Origin: Durusdinium trenchii
Taxonomy: Eukaryota; Sar; Dinophyceae; Suessiales; Symbiodiniaceae
Direction of reading: 5' to 3'
DNA: 64,000 nucleotides
Assembly (NCBI GenBank): GCA_963970005.1
Contig: CAXAMN010005402.1
Span: 257,970-321,969 of the forward strand
Shown: positions 1-12,504 of the stretch, one piece after another
How positions within the stretch are numbered: the stretch's first letter is position 1
How the letters are laid out: each line of letters starts with the position of its first letter
The notes under the pieces: model-generated
Databases searched by the model: none
The model's input: only the letters and a program-made list of their open reading frames with translations
Told to the model about the DNA's origin: nothing
Position numbers and translations under genes: made by a program

Positions 1-492
1 GCCCTCGAGAAGAATGTGTTTGGCCTCCTCAAGATGGAGATCACACGACTTCAACAAGACCTACGAGATTCAGATGCCTACAACGCCCAGCTCAAGGACC
101 AGCTCGACGCGCTGGAGGGCGAGAATAACGAATTGGAGAAAGAAGTGGACGATCTCACCCTGATGCGGCGATGCGGGGCTACCTGTCCGGAGACATCGGG
201 GAGCTCGACGGCAAATACAAAGATGTGAGAATCAAATGGCAAACTGCCTATCTATGACAAGCTGGAAGCCATCAAGTACGAGCTTGATCGCAACCCAGTG
301 CCGAGGTCAGTGTGGACTACAAGAACAGGCAGCAAGTACCACATCTACCCGGACTGCCAAGGCCTTGCTGGGGCCGATGCTGGCACGATGAGGCAGTATG
401 ACTACTGCGCCTTCTGCGCCCAGCAGGAGATGATGAAGTGGCGAGAATGCTTTTGCCACAACCACCGGTGTGAATTGGGTGCCACCCAATAG
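1..492 (+). pseudogene. 3' end of a broken coiled-coil / Cys-rich protein
   Basis: One frame is open from the window edge to a TGA at 226-228 and, in the same frame, from 229 to the stop at 490-492. The first part is charged and heptad-like (ITRLQQDLRDSD, LEGENNELEKEVDDL), a clear coiled coil. The second part has an aromatic/Cys segment (GSKYHIYPDCQGL, then YDYCAFC and CFCHNHRC) that may bind zinc. Between about 171 and 255 another frame reads more protein-like (GDIGELDGKYKDV) and joins naturally to IYDKLEAIKYELD downstream, so two compensating indels explain the damage better than a single stop. The 5' part lies outside the window. I do not recognise the protein; a mobile-element protein is possible. 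It is either a decayed copy or carries sequencing indels. Confidence 0.5.
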
Positions 493-3400
493 AAAAGGAA
501 CACAGCAGAACAAAGCTTTTGGCATGAGCGGTTTCCACATATGCCGCCCGCTGCTCGTTGGTTCACGAACTTGGCCCACAGGGGCCCCTTGAGCATCCCG
601 ACACGCTACGCAAAAGAGTCGCATGCAGCTTTCACGTTCCACGTTGACACTTCGAGCGGTCACACGTGATAGGTATTCACTCCATACCTTTACACCATGG
701 ATAACCAAGTAACAAAAATTAACAAACAACTAACCTTTGTGTGTCACAAAAATGAGTTTCCATCTTCACCATGGTTTCATTCTCTGACAATGTTGCTTGT
801 TTTAAAATGGTGAACTGACATCCAGCTGTCTCTATGTTAACAATCATCCGTGCGTGTAAAATATTTACATCTGACAAACAAACCTTGTTTATATAATGCA
901 TTTCCTCAGAAAGTCTGCTTGTTTTGTGTGTTTCGTATTGTTTCGTGTGAAAAGAGGGCTGGACATGTCAATTTGTAAAGGACAAAAATCCCCATTTCAT
1001 AAGGAGCTATGCAAGGGGTATCTTATTCAATGTGTTAAATCACCGCCTCTGGTTTCTCAACTCTCCTGTGATCAACGCCTATGCTTGGAACGATCAATCT
1101 TTGGTGCTTTTCCGTGGGTTGTCACCCAACTCCCAAACGCTCCCAACGGGGTCTGACGGGTCACGACCAACTCTGGCTTCCGTGGCGTTTTCATGGTGGC
1201 GAGATCTGCCTGGAGAGACGGCACGGTCACTTGGCTTTCTTCGCCAATTGAACCACACCCTAGTAGCGTCCTTGCTCCTAGTAAGGCCAGGAGCCCCTAG
1301 CTGCGTCCTTGCTCCTAGTAGCGATACCTAACACGTCATAACACTTAACACTCGGGGGAAAATTGACATTGATGAGACCTTGAAATGCGTTTCATCCACT
1401 ATGATCCACTGGGAAGCTAGGACCATCAAGGGATCCTGCTCGGCCACCATGACGTCCAATGGGCATCACCACTCACGCTGAGCCAAGGCCGGTCAGCATC
1501 ATGTAATGGCAACGACCGTGATCCAGTGACACCATCCGAAAAAGCGTGGCTGGAAAGTGCAAAAGTAACAAAACACCCGTGAGATGTGGAAACGTCTTGG
1601 AACTTGGACTAAAGCAACATATATATATATACTACGTACTATATAGTATGTTGTTTTCCTCACATCACATCTAAGGAAACCTATGAAAACCTGAAACGTG
1701 TCCATCATCATAAACCCTATCTATTTATAGAATCATCTAAGTCGCTATGCTCTAATGCAACAACTGTTCCTGCAATTGCTGCACTAAATGGAAACTGCTG
1801 TACTAGTTGCCATATGTTGCCACCTAATTCATTCCGTGCTTCATGGTTTCTTGTGTCTTCGCGAGTGCCCGGGCATAGCTGAAGAGTAGCTGAAGAGCAT
1901 GAACACCGTGAACACCTGTATGAACACCAGCGGCCAAGCGGCCTCCTTCGTAGCCAGGGCAGATTCTGTGGACTTGACACGTTGGACCACGCCATCGCAA
2001 AAGAAAGAGCTTTGCAATTCCATAATCCTGCACGCTGCGAAACTGGACAGCCCACTCCCTCTCTGTCTCTCACTCATTCACTGTGATCACCGGACACCTG
2101 ACATTCGGAGGAGGGGAAGGTCATGGAAGGCGCCTGTCTGATGCAGCCAAAAAGGGAACATGCTAACACATCGTTCTGGTCTTGGTCTCGTCAGCATGGA
2201 GTTGATCTCGATCTTTGATGCTGCAACGAAAATTCCCCCAGATAAGGACAACTCGGTGCTGGGTGTGTCCCCGGAAGACACCTGCAAACCTCTCATCCAA
2301 ACACCAGAAGCTGCAGCTCCTCAAACAGGAGGCATTCAGCGAGCTCTCAAGTGACAAACGATGTTCATCAGCCAACCTCACCCGCTATTCCATTCGCAGC
2401 CACCAACTGTCACAAGCAACAAGGAACTCCAGTTCTTGGCAACTTCCCCACAGTCTTGAAATGAAATGGCTTCATTGGTTGTTTAGTTGAGTTGCCTTTG
2501 TGGCTAGAGGAGGTTGATGTAGATATATGATAATATATAATATATCTATATACCTCTCAGATCTCATGCATCTTCAGTCTTCAGTTCTTGGCTGTCCACC
2601 CGTTCCCGCCGAGCAGCTGCAAGATTCTTTGCTTTTCGGCCTCCACTGCCTTCGAGAGATCCTCCATTAAATCAATTTGGCAGCGTCCTGACTGAGAAAC
2701 AAACAAACCTGCTTCAACCTTCCATTTTCACTGCCATGGTGGAGATGGGTGGAGGGATTTATGGGCAGTCCAGCCTTCTTGGACCAACAAACGAAAGCCA
2801 CAAACCGAGTCTTTGGGCCTTCCTCACCACCCACCTAGGGTGTTTTCACTGGAGGTGATGGGAGGCAGCCCAAGGCTCTCCCCAAGGTCAAGACCTGTTT
2901 CGTTTGCCCCGACCTCCCGAGAGGCTCTCTACATCCCAGAAAGCCATTCTGCTGAAAAAAAAAGTGACCCGACAATCCACTGCGCCCAAAATCGCCTAAA
3001 GGTGTGGGCACTTGGTGATGAGTTTCGCATAGTGACCAACCACAAGGGCACAACTGGCAGTGAAGGATTCTTTGTCTTCACAGTGAGTGACCACCCGCCG
3101 ATGGTTTCCTTCTCCCGACCCTAGCACGGTCCGCGCCAAGGGTCGTCCTGTTTCAAAAGCACAGTGAGCCCGAAAAAAAGAGCATTTTGAAATCATATGC
3201 TGCGGCAAACTGGATGCACACCTGATTCAACCGGTGCTCCTCGTGTAAATGAATCACACGTTGCAACCAGCATCGACGCTCTACATACAGTATACTATAT
3301 ATACAAATATCAACATACGTTACACTATGTGCTGTATGCATATAGGCTCACCCTGCATACATGTCTTACTAATCTTACTAATCATGACTCGTTCCCAGTA

Positions 3401-5589
3401 GTTCAATGATGGTCAAAACATTCTGATCTTCAACAGGCGCAAGTCAGCATAGTAGCAAGTAAGATCTAGCCACTGCAATGAGATCAGTCGCATCTTCACA
3501 CTCCCCATGCACTTCCTCCCAAAAGCTTGACTAGGCCGCTCGACTGGTTCTATCAAGAATAGAGTGCACAGAACAACCTTGGACCTTGGCACTGAATCTG
3601 ACTATCACATTTTCCCAATTCACACGCGCAGCAATTATATAAACATCATAAACAACCAAAGGTCGCACAGCCGATGGATATTGAAATGGCACATCTGTGG
3701 CTCTTGTGGCTTTTCTGATCCCCAAGTGACAGCCTCAGCCTCATCAAACGATTCTAGTTAGATCCTATCTCGAGCCTATCAATGCACTTGCAAATTCCTC
3801 TTGGAGAAGTCCTAATTGTATCTCAAGCCTTCAACCTGGGCCCCTCCGAAGGCGTCGGCTTTTCCGAGAGTTCAGGCGGTGCTTGGCCAGCTCTCGGCAT
3901 CCAAGCGTGCCTGAACACGAGCTCTGCGGATTGTGCTCCAAGATCAAATTACAGTATCGTTAAGGAAAGTGGTCTTCCAGTGTCTTCCAAGGGGCATGTT
4001 CCACTTCCATGTTAGTGAGTCAGAGTCAGAGTCTATATATTGTGGTGCCTTTCAACATATGTTGGACATCCTATCCTGCGTAGGTGGGGACATCCAATGA
4101 CTCCGATGATGTTTATTTTATTTTCGTTGCGCAGCCTCACGAAGAAGAAGCATCTACTAATTATTTTTCCACGAGTGCGGACGCCGTGTGGGCGGAGTGC
4201 CCAGGTCATCGACGAAGAAGAAGCATCTACTAAGTGGTTCTTTTTCGATTGAAAGGATCCACTACAGTACTCTATTCACCACGATGGCTTATGTTATTGT
4301 GCTACGAGGCAAGTGGCAGTCGGTGTCTGGTTCTCGAAACTTCTTGGAGCAACGTGCCTTTGTTACACCAACGGGGCGCGAGCGCAAACTCACATCAGGA
4401 AAGGGGCCCGCATATACACCAGCAACCTCGGGTAGAAATTGTGGGATCGTGGTGCGCAACGAATGGTCAGCGCACCTTGAGACAGTGAGACACCGCCCGG
4501 ACCTAAAGCCAGTGTGGCCACAATTTCTTCAAGTCCTTCTGGGAGGGGGGGCGTGAACATGTGTGAAGGCACCCAGGTTGCTCAGCCAACCCCGAGACTG
4601 AAAACACTGGCTCTCCTGAAACAGCCAGGTGTTCAATCACCGTGGTGACATTGGGTTTCTTCCTGTAACAGTTAACATCAGGCGCTTGTATGCTGGATTA
4701 TATGCTTGAAGGTTTTAATCATATGATCGACTCAACTTCAAGCACACCAGGAAACATATGGAAACATGAATGCGCAAAAGTGCCTGTAGTGTCCAAGGGT
4801 GACGAGAACCCAAGTTCTGAAACAAGCTCTGCACCGCCAAGTTCAACTCCTGGCGATGCACGCTCTGACGTCATCACAAGCACCATCCAAACATGGAAGG
4901 CAGTTGCCCAAGGGGGGCTGTGAGGTACAAGTGATTGCTTCCATTCATGTTGGAAATCGTTGTAATATGTTGCAAGTCAGGTCCGCTGTAAAATAGTTCG
5001 GTGTCATAGGCTACCTTCAGTCAGAACTCACCAAAACATGTTGGACCCAATGCCTGGCGCAATGCCCACCCACACCAATCAAACTCGAATGCAGGAGACG
5101 GGGTGTCAGGAGCACGTCGTTGATCCAGGTCCTGAGCACCAAGAAAATGGAGATGGGGTGGAAGTAGCAAAGTAGATGGTCTAGATGGTAGGAGCAAAAT
5201 CCAATATTTTCGAGATTATTCGAGCTGGAGCTGCCTCATCTTCTTTCACAACCAAACTGATCGTCATTGATCGTCCATCCCTACTCTTCAGCAATCACAA
5301 CGTGACACCCAAAGGAGCCCACTTAACATACGAGGCAGGCTTCCGAGGCAAGTTGCACATTGTACATCATCTGATCATCTGTCCATCTTACTTGGGCATA
5401 TTTGGGCATGTTGTGATAAACACAGCGACCATGTTGAGATATGTTGCGCCTTTCTTGCGTTGGGTGGGTGGGTTTTGTGTTTTTGTGAGCGGTAATGCGA
5501 CGGGGCACTTGCTTCGGTGTTCTTGGATGTCACTGTTGCTCACATGAAAGAATCGTCTGACTGCCATGAGGTTCTGACTTCAACCTGGC
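493..5589. other. No recognised gene
   Basis: Short open frames are scattered on both strands but none shows a domain, motif or consistent coding pattern. Visible content: a 21-bp-type repeat at 1260-1330, AT microsatellites near 1618-1650 and 2520-2550, and a 20-base duplicate (GAAGAAGAAGCATCTACTA core) near 4139 and 4212, about 71 bp apart. Confidence 0.6.
1260..1330. repeat. 21-bp dispersed repeat, family 1 (CCTAGTAG / AGGAGCCCCTAG)
   Basis: Degenerate units built on TTGCTCCTAGTAG and CCAGGAGCCCCTAG. The same units recur at 18866-18935, 22605-22740, 23010-23092, 24535-24600, 28249-28490 and 37846-37930. Confidence 0.7.
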
Positions 5590-5657
5590 TCTATGGCCTC
5601 CACCTAGTAGCGATGGCCTCCAACCTACTAGCGGTGGCCTCCAACCTAATACGTAGC
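5590..5657. repeat. 21-bp dispersed repeat, family 2 (GATGGCCTCCAACC)
   Basis: Three units of about 21 bp with the core CCTAGTAGCGATGGCCTCCA. In one forward frame it reads as seven-residue units of the AMASNLL type. Other copies: 6262-6330, 6620-6690, 20237-20256, 26925-26990 and 58010-58115. Confidence 0.75.
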
Positions 5658-6261
5658 AAAAGGTTGAGTTTGAGAGGTTGCGGTTGGTTGTCTGATGTTG
5701 TCTGTGCATTGCTGCGTGTGTTACTTTTTGCTGAATCGCTTGTTCTGCTACATAATCTAAGCAAGTCGTAGATCGGCTCTGGGATAACATGAAATGCGTG
5801 CTTTGAGTGTGGATCAACAAAGCTTACTCCGGGGAAAACAACATAGACCAGAACTCAATTTCAAGTGCGCTTTAACATGGACCACTGGAAACGGTGACTT
5901 CCTGAGAAACGGTATTAGCGCCTTTTTTTGCAATTTCTGGACCCTCACTGACATGGACCGTTCCCACTCTCAGTCTATGATCGATTTTGACACTAACATG
6001 GACCAACTGCACTCTGACTATAAACTGAACGCAGGCTAACATAGACCGCGCAGGTAGAGATCAACATGGCCCAGTGGAGGCTAACATGGACCATGTCACA
6101 TACCTCTAGGGGCCTCCTGAACATGGTCTACGTTAGTCTCAACCGAGGTACTGCAGGTGCAAAACTAGACAGCTCTTTTGGCACGTTGGAGGCCAACATA
6201 GACCATGCCAAACACCAACAGGGCCTATCTGAACTTGGTCTAGGTTAGAACGCAAAAGAAG

Positions 6262-6330
6262 GGTCCATTGCTAGAAGGTTGGGGGCCATTGCAAGTAGGT
6301 TGGGGGCCATCGCAAGTAGGCCTTGGTGGA
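6262..6330. repeat. 21-bp dispersed repeat, family 2
   Basis: Three units of the form GGTTGGGGGCCATCGCAAGTA, on the strand opposite to the 5590 copy. A further array follows at 6620-6690. Confidence 0.7.
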
Positions 6331-6619
6331 GTGTCATCACAAATCTCATGGGGAGAGACAGGCGCCAAACTAGACAGCTCTTTTATCATCTATAGCATAG
6401 CCGGGTGGAGGCTAACATGGACCGTGCGGGCCTACCTGGTGCATCATTGGTTTTTCAACGTGTTCTTTTTTGGAAATTTTCACAGATTGCTTCAAACAGA
6501 CTTCAAACGACGGGGGCGGCGGGGAGATGGAGACCCCGCACCGAGACAGTGTCGGGTCCCAGGGCGACAGCGAGCGAAGTCTGGGGCCTCCTAACATGGT
6601 CCAGGTTAGAACGCAAAAG

Positions 6620-6690
6620 AAGGGTCCATTGCTAGTAGGTTGGAGGCCACTGCAAGTACTGTAGGTTGGAGGCCATCGCAAGATGCCATC
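6620..6690. repeat. 21-bp dispersed repeat, family 2
   Basis: Units CCATTGCTAGTAGGTTGGAGG and variants, inside the CTAACATGGACC block. Confidence 0.7.
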
Positions 6691-7205
6691 ACAAATCTCA
6701 GCTCTTTTATCATCCCGCGATCTCTTCATGTCTCTTTCACGCTTCATCTTCAAAGTGCGTTGGAGAAGGGGCGGCTTAAACAAAACCTGACACTAAGTTT
6801 TCCAGATATCGAGTGAGGCATGTGGCTAACATAGACCACTTCCACTCTCAGTCCCTGGTCCACACTGACACAAGCTTTCCACAAACCTGAGTCAGGGCTG
6901 GTGGCTAACATGGACCATTCCCACTCTCGCTACTCTCAGTCCACGGTCCAACCTGACACTAAGTTTTCCAGATATCGAGTGAGGCACGTGGCTAACATCT
7001 CAGTCCCTGGTCCACACTAACACAAACTTTCCACAAACCTGAGTCAGGCGTGTGGCTAACATGGACCGTTCCTACTCTCAGTCTATGATCGATTTTGACA
7101 CTAACATGGACCAACTGCAAATCTGACTATAAACTGAACGCAGGCTAACATAGACCGCGCCGGTAGAGGTCAACATAGCCCGGTGGAGGCTAACATGGAC
7201 GGTAC

Positions 7206-7265
7206 ACGGCTCATTTTGGAACCTAGAAACGGCTCATTTTGGAACCTGGCTCATTTTGGAACCCA
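7206..7265. repeat. Short tandem CGGCTCATTTTGGAACC units
   Basis: Three imperfect copies of GGCTCATTTTGGAACC, with a diverged form (CGGCTTATTTTGGAACAC) at about 7312. It forms the lead-in to the 53-bp array. Confidence 0.7.
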
Positions 7266-7373
7266 GACGAAAAGAAAACTCTCCGGGACTGCAGCGTGAG
7301 ACCAATTTCGCGGCTTATTTTGGAACACGCATCATTCGGTAGTGCTTCGAAGGTAGCATTTGCTAGTGAAAAT

Positions 7374-7526
7374 GAGTGTTTCGTACGAGACTTCCTCCAA
7401 AAGTGAGCCGCGGAAGTCTCCAGAACGAGCGTTTTGTGCGAGACTTCCTTCAAAAGTGAGCCGTGGAAGTCTCCAGAACGAGCGTTTTGTACGAGACTTC
7501 TTTCAAAAGTGAGCCGCGCAAGTCTA

Positions 7527-7560
<34 letters not shown>

Positions 7561-7869
7561 AGACAGAGACAGAGAGAGAGAGAGAGAGCGCGTTTCGCAC
7601 GAGACTTCTTTCCAAGAGGAGCCGCGGAAGTCTCCAGAACGAGCGTATCGTACGAGACTTCCTCTAAAAGTGAGCCGCAGAAGTCTCCAGAACGAGCGTT
7701 TTGTGCCAGACTTCCTTCAAAAGTGAGCCGCGGAAGTCTCCAGAACGAGCGCTTTGGGCGAGACGTCTTTCAAAAGTGAGCCGCGGAAGTCTCCAGAACG
7801 AGCGTTTTGCGCGAGACTTCCTTCAAAAGTGAGCCGCGGAAGTCTCCAGAACGAGCGTTTTGTACCACG
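7374..7869. repeat. 53-bp tandem array
   Basis: The unit contains GAGACTTCCTTCAAAAGTGA followed by GCCGCGGAAGTCTCCAGAAC and GAGCGTTTTGTG. Adjacent CAGAACGAGCG motifs at 7421 and 7474 give a period of 53. About eight copies are present, interrupted at 7527-7587 by a GA microsatellite. Open frames across it are by-products of the repeat. Confidence 0.9.
7527..7587. repeat. (GA)n microsatellite inside the 53-bp array
   Basis: Alternating GA/GAGACA tract that begins exactly where a 53-bp unit is cut short after AAGTCTAGA. Confidence 0.9.
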
Positions 7870-8079
7870 CATTATCATATGACACGCACGATCCTCGCAG
7901 AGGGTCGCTCCAGGTCAAACGCGTCAAACGCGATCGACGTTTCACTACACGTTTGAACACTTGGCACGCGCGATCCTCGTAGAGGGTCATGTTACGTGAG
8001 CTCCGGCCTGACCTGCCCGCCGCCGTAAGAGTATAGAAGACACTTATAAAGAAGTGGTTTTCGTAGGTGAGATTAAGTG

Positions 8080-9475
8080 GGTGTTTTTGGTAGGTGGTTT
8101 CTCTTGGTTTGCCTTAGGGGCTTTGCTTCTTTAGGATGTTTTTGGGTTGGACTTAGGGCTTCAATGGAGAGGGGCTTAGGTCTTCACTTCTTTAGTTCTT
8201 TTGGGTTTTGCTTCAGGCTTCACTCCTTTAGGGTTTCATGTGGTTGGGCTTAGGACTTTGCGTCTTTAGGATGTCCTAGGGTCGGATAAGCCTGCACTTC
8301 TTTAGGGTCTCTTTTGGTTTTGCTTCGGGCTTCGGCTTTACGGTTTCTTTGGTCTTAGCTTCGGGCTTCACTTCTTCAGGATGTCTTTGGGTTTGACTCA
8401 GGGCTTCACTTCTCGAGGATCTGTTTTTGTTTTGCTTAGGGTTTCGCTCCTTTAGGTTTTCTTTTGCTTCTTTAGGATGTTTTTGTGCTGGAATTAGGCC
8501 TTCACGTGAGGGCTCCTTTAGGATGTCTTGGGTTTCACTTAGGGCTTCACTTCTTTAGGGCTGCTGGTTTGCCATAGGACTTTGCTGTTTTAGGATGTCC
8601 TTGGTTGTGACTTAGAGCTTTACTTCTTGAGGGTCTCTTTTGGCCTGCCTTATCGCTTCACTTCTTTAGGATGTCTTTGGCACAAATTCGGCAGCATCTC
8701 TTGCTCAACATTTTGTGTTTTGTGCACATGGTCGTGGTAATTACGTGCTTTGGCGAAGCTGGGTTTGGTTTTGCTCAGGGCTTTGCTCTTTTAGAGTTTC
8801 GTTTGGTTTGCCTGAGGGGCTTGCTTCTTTAAGATGTTTTTGGGTTGGCATTAGGGCTTCAGTGGAGAGGGGCTTAGGGCTTCACTTCTTTAGTCTTTTT
8901 TCTTTTGCTTCAGGCTTCACTCCTTTAGGGTTTCATGTGGTTGGGCTTCCGGCTTTGCGTCTCTAGGATGTCTTTGCGTCGGATAAGCCTGCACTTCTTT
9001 GGGGTCTCTTTTGGTCTTGCTTCGGGCCTCGCTCCTTTAGGGTTTCTTTGGTCTTAGCTTAGGGCTTCACTTCTTGAGGATGTCTTTGGATTTGACTCAG
9101 GGCTTCACTTCTTGAGGATCTGTTTTTTTTGCTCAGGGTTTCGATCCTTTAGGTTTTCTTTTGCTTCTTTAGGATGTCTTTGGGTTGGGCTTAGGCCTTC
9201 ACGTGAGGGCTCCTTTGGGATGTCTTGGGTTTCACTTAGGGCTTCACTTCTTCAGGGGGGTTGGTTTGCCTTAGGGCTTTGCTCTTTAGGATGTCTTTCG
9301 GTTTCACTGAGGGCTTCAGTTCTTTAGGATGTCTGTGGGTTTGACTCAAGGCTTCACTTCTTTAGGGTTTGGTTTGGTTTTGCTTAGGGTTTCGCTCCTG
9401 TAGGGCCACGGTTTCTTTTGGCTTGGCTTAGGGCCTTGCTTCTTTAGGATGTCTGTGGGTTAGACTTAGGCCTTC
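8080..9475. repeat. Degenerate TTAGGGCTTCACTTCTTTAG array with 0.7-kb higher-order duplication
   Basis: Imperfect units of about 35-40 bp built on AGGGCTTCACTTCTTTAGG, ATGTCTTTGGGTT and TTTTGCTT. The order of variants repeats: the segment from about 8125 matches the segment from about 8823, an offset near 698 bp, over roughly 0.6 kb including distinctive variants such as GGATAAGCCTGCACTTC and GGCCTTCACGTGAGGGCTCC. No gene is supported here. Confidence 0.85.
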
Positions 9476-9505
9476 ACCACCACCCCCTCAAAAAAAGAAC
9501 GCTTC

Positions 9506-10290
9506 TCAGAAACCAGTCCCCAGAAACCACTTCCCAGAAACCACTTCCCAGAAACCACTTCTCAGAAACCACTTCCCAGAAACCACTTCCCAGAAACCAC
9601 TTCCCAGAAACCACTTCCCACAAACCACTTCCCAAAAACCACTGCCCAGAAACCACTTCCCAGAAACCACTTCCCAGAAACCACTTCCCAGAAAACACAC
9701 CACTTCCCAGAAACCACACCACTTCCCAGAAACCACTCCCCAGAAACCACTTGCCAGAAACCAGTCACCAGAAACCACTCCCCAAAAAACCACTTCCCAG
9801 AAACCACTTGCCAGAAACCACTTCCCAGAAACCACTTCCCAGAAACCACTTCCGAGAAACCAGCCCCCAGAAACCACTTCCCAGAAACCAGCCCCCAGAA
9901 ACCGCTTCCCAGAAACCACTTCCCAGAAACCACTTCCCAGAAACCAGCGTCCAGAAACCGCTTCCCAGAAACCACTTCCCAGAAACCAGCCCCCAGAAAC
10001 CAGCGTCCAGAAACCACTTCCCAGAAACCACTTCCCGGAAACCAGCCCCCAGAAACCACTTCCCAGAAACCAGCCCCCCACTTCCCAGAAACCACTTCCC
10101 AGAAACCACTTCCCAGAAACCACACCACTTCCCAGAAACCACTTCCCAGAAACCAGCCCCGAGAAACCACTCCCCAGAAACCACTTCCCAGAAACCACTT
10201 CCCAGAAACCAGTCACCAGAAACCACTCCCCAAAAAACCACTTCCCAGAAACCACTTGCCAGAAACCACTTCCCAGAAACCACTTCCTAG
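9506..10290. repeat. 14-bp minisatellite (CCCAGAAACCACTT)n
   Basis: More than 50 copies of a 14-bp unit with point variants (CCCCCAGAAACCAG, CGTCCAGAAACCAG, TGCCAGAAACCACT). Because 14 is not a multiple of three and the unit has no stop on either strand, long reading frames arise on both strands, including a 310-codon minus frame reading WEVVSGKWFLGSGF. These are not treated as genes. Confidence 0.95.
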
Positions 10291-12504
10291 CCTCGGGAGA
10301 CCATTTCACCCGCGTTCCGAAACAAGGCGAATCCAGGGTCCGAAACGAGACGAATCCAGGTTCCGAATCCAGGTTCCGAAACGAGGCGTCGGCCAACATG
10401 GACCATGCCAAGTACCTGTAGGGCCCACCATGGCACATCTGAATTTGGTCTAGGTTAGTCTCAACGGTGTCCGCTCGGAAACTAGACTAACATATGCCAA
10501 AATATGTTTTTGCGAAAATGTTAGTTTTCACCGGTGTCGATGGTTATGCACTGAAGTAGGCAAATGCAAGCTACGCAAAAACAAACACATGTTTCCAGAA
10601 TTAGCCTGCCACTAAAAACATCCTTTCTCGACTGCGCAATGAATATGACCACCGCTTTGTGCGCCTGACCAGCATGTTCAGACTGTGGTTTGGCCATACT
10701 TTGCCATGAACGTGTGTTGCAAATTGCAGGCCTTTGGAGCTTCTAGGACTGCTAAACTGCTCCAGAAATGCCGTCCAAAAACCACAAGCAGTACCGGCAC
10801 TCCATGGGCATGACGGCATGGCGGATATACTTGGCAAATCCGATCAGCTAATCTGGACAATGTGCCCCCAAAAAACAGTTACACAAAAAAGACCCGACCT
10901 CACGAGATTTTGCAATGGTCAAGATGAGACCTAAAACATCTCCATCCACATTGACTCATCGACTCACCCGAGTAGCACCTCCAAGGCTTCTCGAAAAGTT
11001 CCCATTTCGCAGCTCACCAGCGCCAATGCATGTCGGCTCCGGGCGGTCTGTGGATGCCTCACTGGCTAAGCGACTATAGTCAGGAATGAGGGAATGAGAT
11101 GGAATGAGGGCACATCCTGTAGTTCTACGATGTTCTAGGTTCGCATCCTCATGTTGTGGTTCACGCCAGATTTGTATCGAGCCCGACGATTGTGGAAAAC
11201 ATCTTCTCCTCGACAAGCCCCAAAGAAATGCTGGCTGGAACGCTTCGAAGGCCCGGTCGGTTGCTTTGCAAAAAAGAAACACACATGCAGGTCCGGTTGC
11301 GCGCTGGCGCGGGAGAAGGCAACCTCGAATGCGATGCTATGCGGCTATGCTCGTGCTACCCATTCCAAAAACTACTGTCCATATGAGTAACTCAAGTGTA
11401 ACTATATAAGTAAGGGATTGGAGCGTGTAAATCAGCCTCCTACGTGTGCTCCGGTGAGGACATACATCTGGCCTAACAACGGCTCGAAAGTGGGTCGTCA
11501 GTCTTCCGCTGGCCTTTCGGTTTCCAAAAATTGCACTGTAAAACTACATCAAAATTGACGAAATGAAGGGATTCACAAATCTTGCACCTACCACCCAGTG
11601 ATGCCAAAAAGGCAAAGACATAGTTGTTTGTTGTCTGGTGTTTCTCAGGGCCCTTTCTCTTTTCGGCATGTGGCTCTGTAAACGTAAATGCAGCCTCGCC
11701 ACTCAGCACCGAGGAGAGCCTGCAACTTGCGTCATGTGCCACAAAATTATGGGATCACTTGGCCAAATCAAATTGTGCATTGGTTTGTTAATCCCGAACC
11801 GCTTCATTGCGGTGACCTTTTTGAGCACCCATTCAGGACACATTCATGAATATGAGGGCGTCGCCAACATTGAACTTTGCTGGAAAATCTGGTTGCAAGT
11901 GTCGTCACTGGCGTCATCCAAAGTTTTTTGAGGCTGAAAAGATATTCGACTATGCAGAACCCAAATTCAATTGCAAGGAGGTTTGAACACCCTGCAAGAC
12001 TTCCCTCTCCCTGGTGGAGAGGGAACCTACCAAGGCATATCACAAACATGATTTTTATAGTCAAAATGCACTAATCCGCCATGCCAACGCCATAGATCAG
12101 AGCTGAATTCTCAGCCGTGCTCGGAGACTTCGGATGTGACCCACCCGCCGCTCTGATGGCGCCTCCCGGATCGCCAGCGCGGCGGAGAAGCAACGGTGAG
12201 CTGCATGCGCTGCGCCACCGCGGTAGATGTTCCCCAGGCTGGGCCGGACGCGAACCACGCCGTGTCTCTGGAGCAGACCCGTCCAAGGGGACCCGTCTGG
12301 AGCAGTGGACAGCCAACCTCCACCGTTGACCTTTTACCCCAAACAGTGTAGGCACACTGAGGGGTTCTTACGGTAGGGGAAAGGAAGGTGTGCTTAGATC
12401 GCTGTTCCGCGCGGGCGTGTCCGGCCAATTCGCAGCTACTTACAGTATATTCATGCCGCACTTCGACTGCGCAGGCTCGCAGAATCTGAGGGCCCGGGGC
12501 AGGT
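10291..12504. other. No recognised gene
   Basis: Contains one CTAACATGGACC-family copy at 10390-10490. Short frames show no domain or motif. Confidence 0.6.

Larger units (their letters stand above)
5870..7205. repeat. Dispersed CTAACATGGACC repeat block with 141-bp direct repeats
   Basis: The block is made of rearranged segments carrying CTAACATGGACC or CTAACATAGACC. Copy A (5951-6091) and copy B (7059-7200) are about 141-142 bp long, differ at a handful of bases and have one indel. A second pair, 6785-6950 and 6951-7060, shares the GACACTAAGTTTTCCAGATA and TTTCCACAAACCTGAGTCAGG segments. A further copy lies at 10390-10490 (GCCAACATGGACCATGCC). No coding potential is seen. Confidence 0.75.

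Noticed and set aside
307-729. 140-codon minus-strand frame opposite the first gene fragment
   Set aside because: Shadow of the plus-strand coding fragment, no domain.
9506-10438. 310-codon minus-strand frame, and 170-200-codon frames on both strands
   Set aside because: They come entirely from the 14-bp minisatellite; there is no unique sequence or recognised start.
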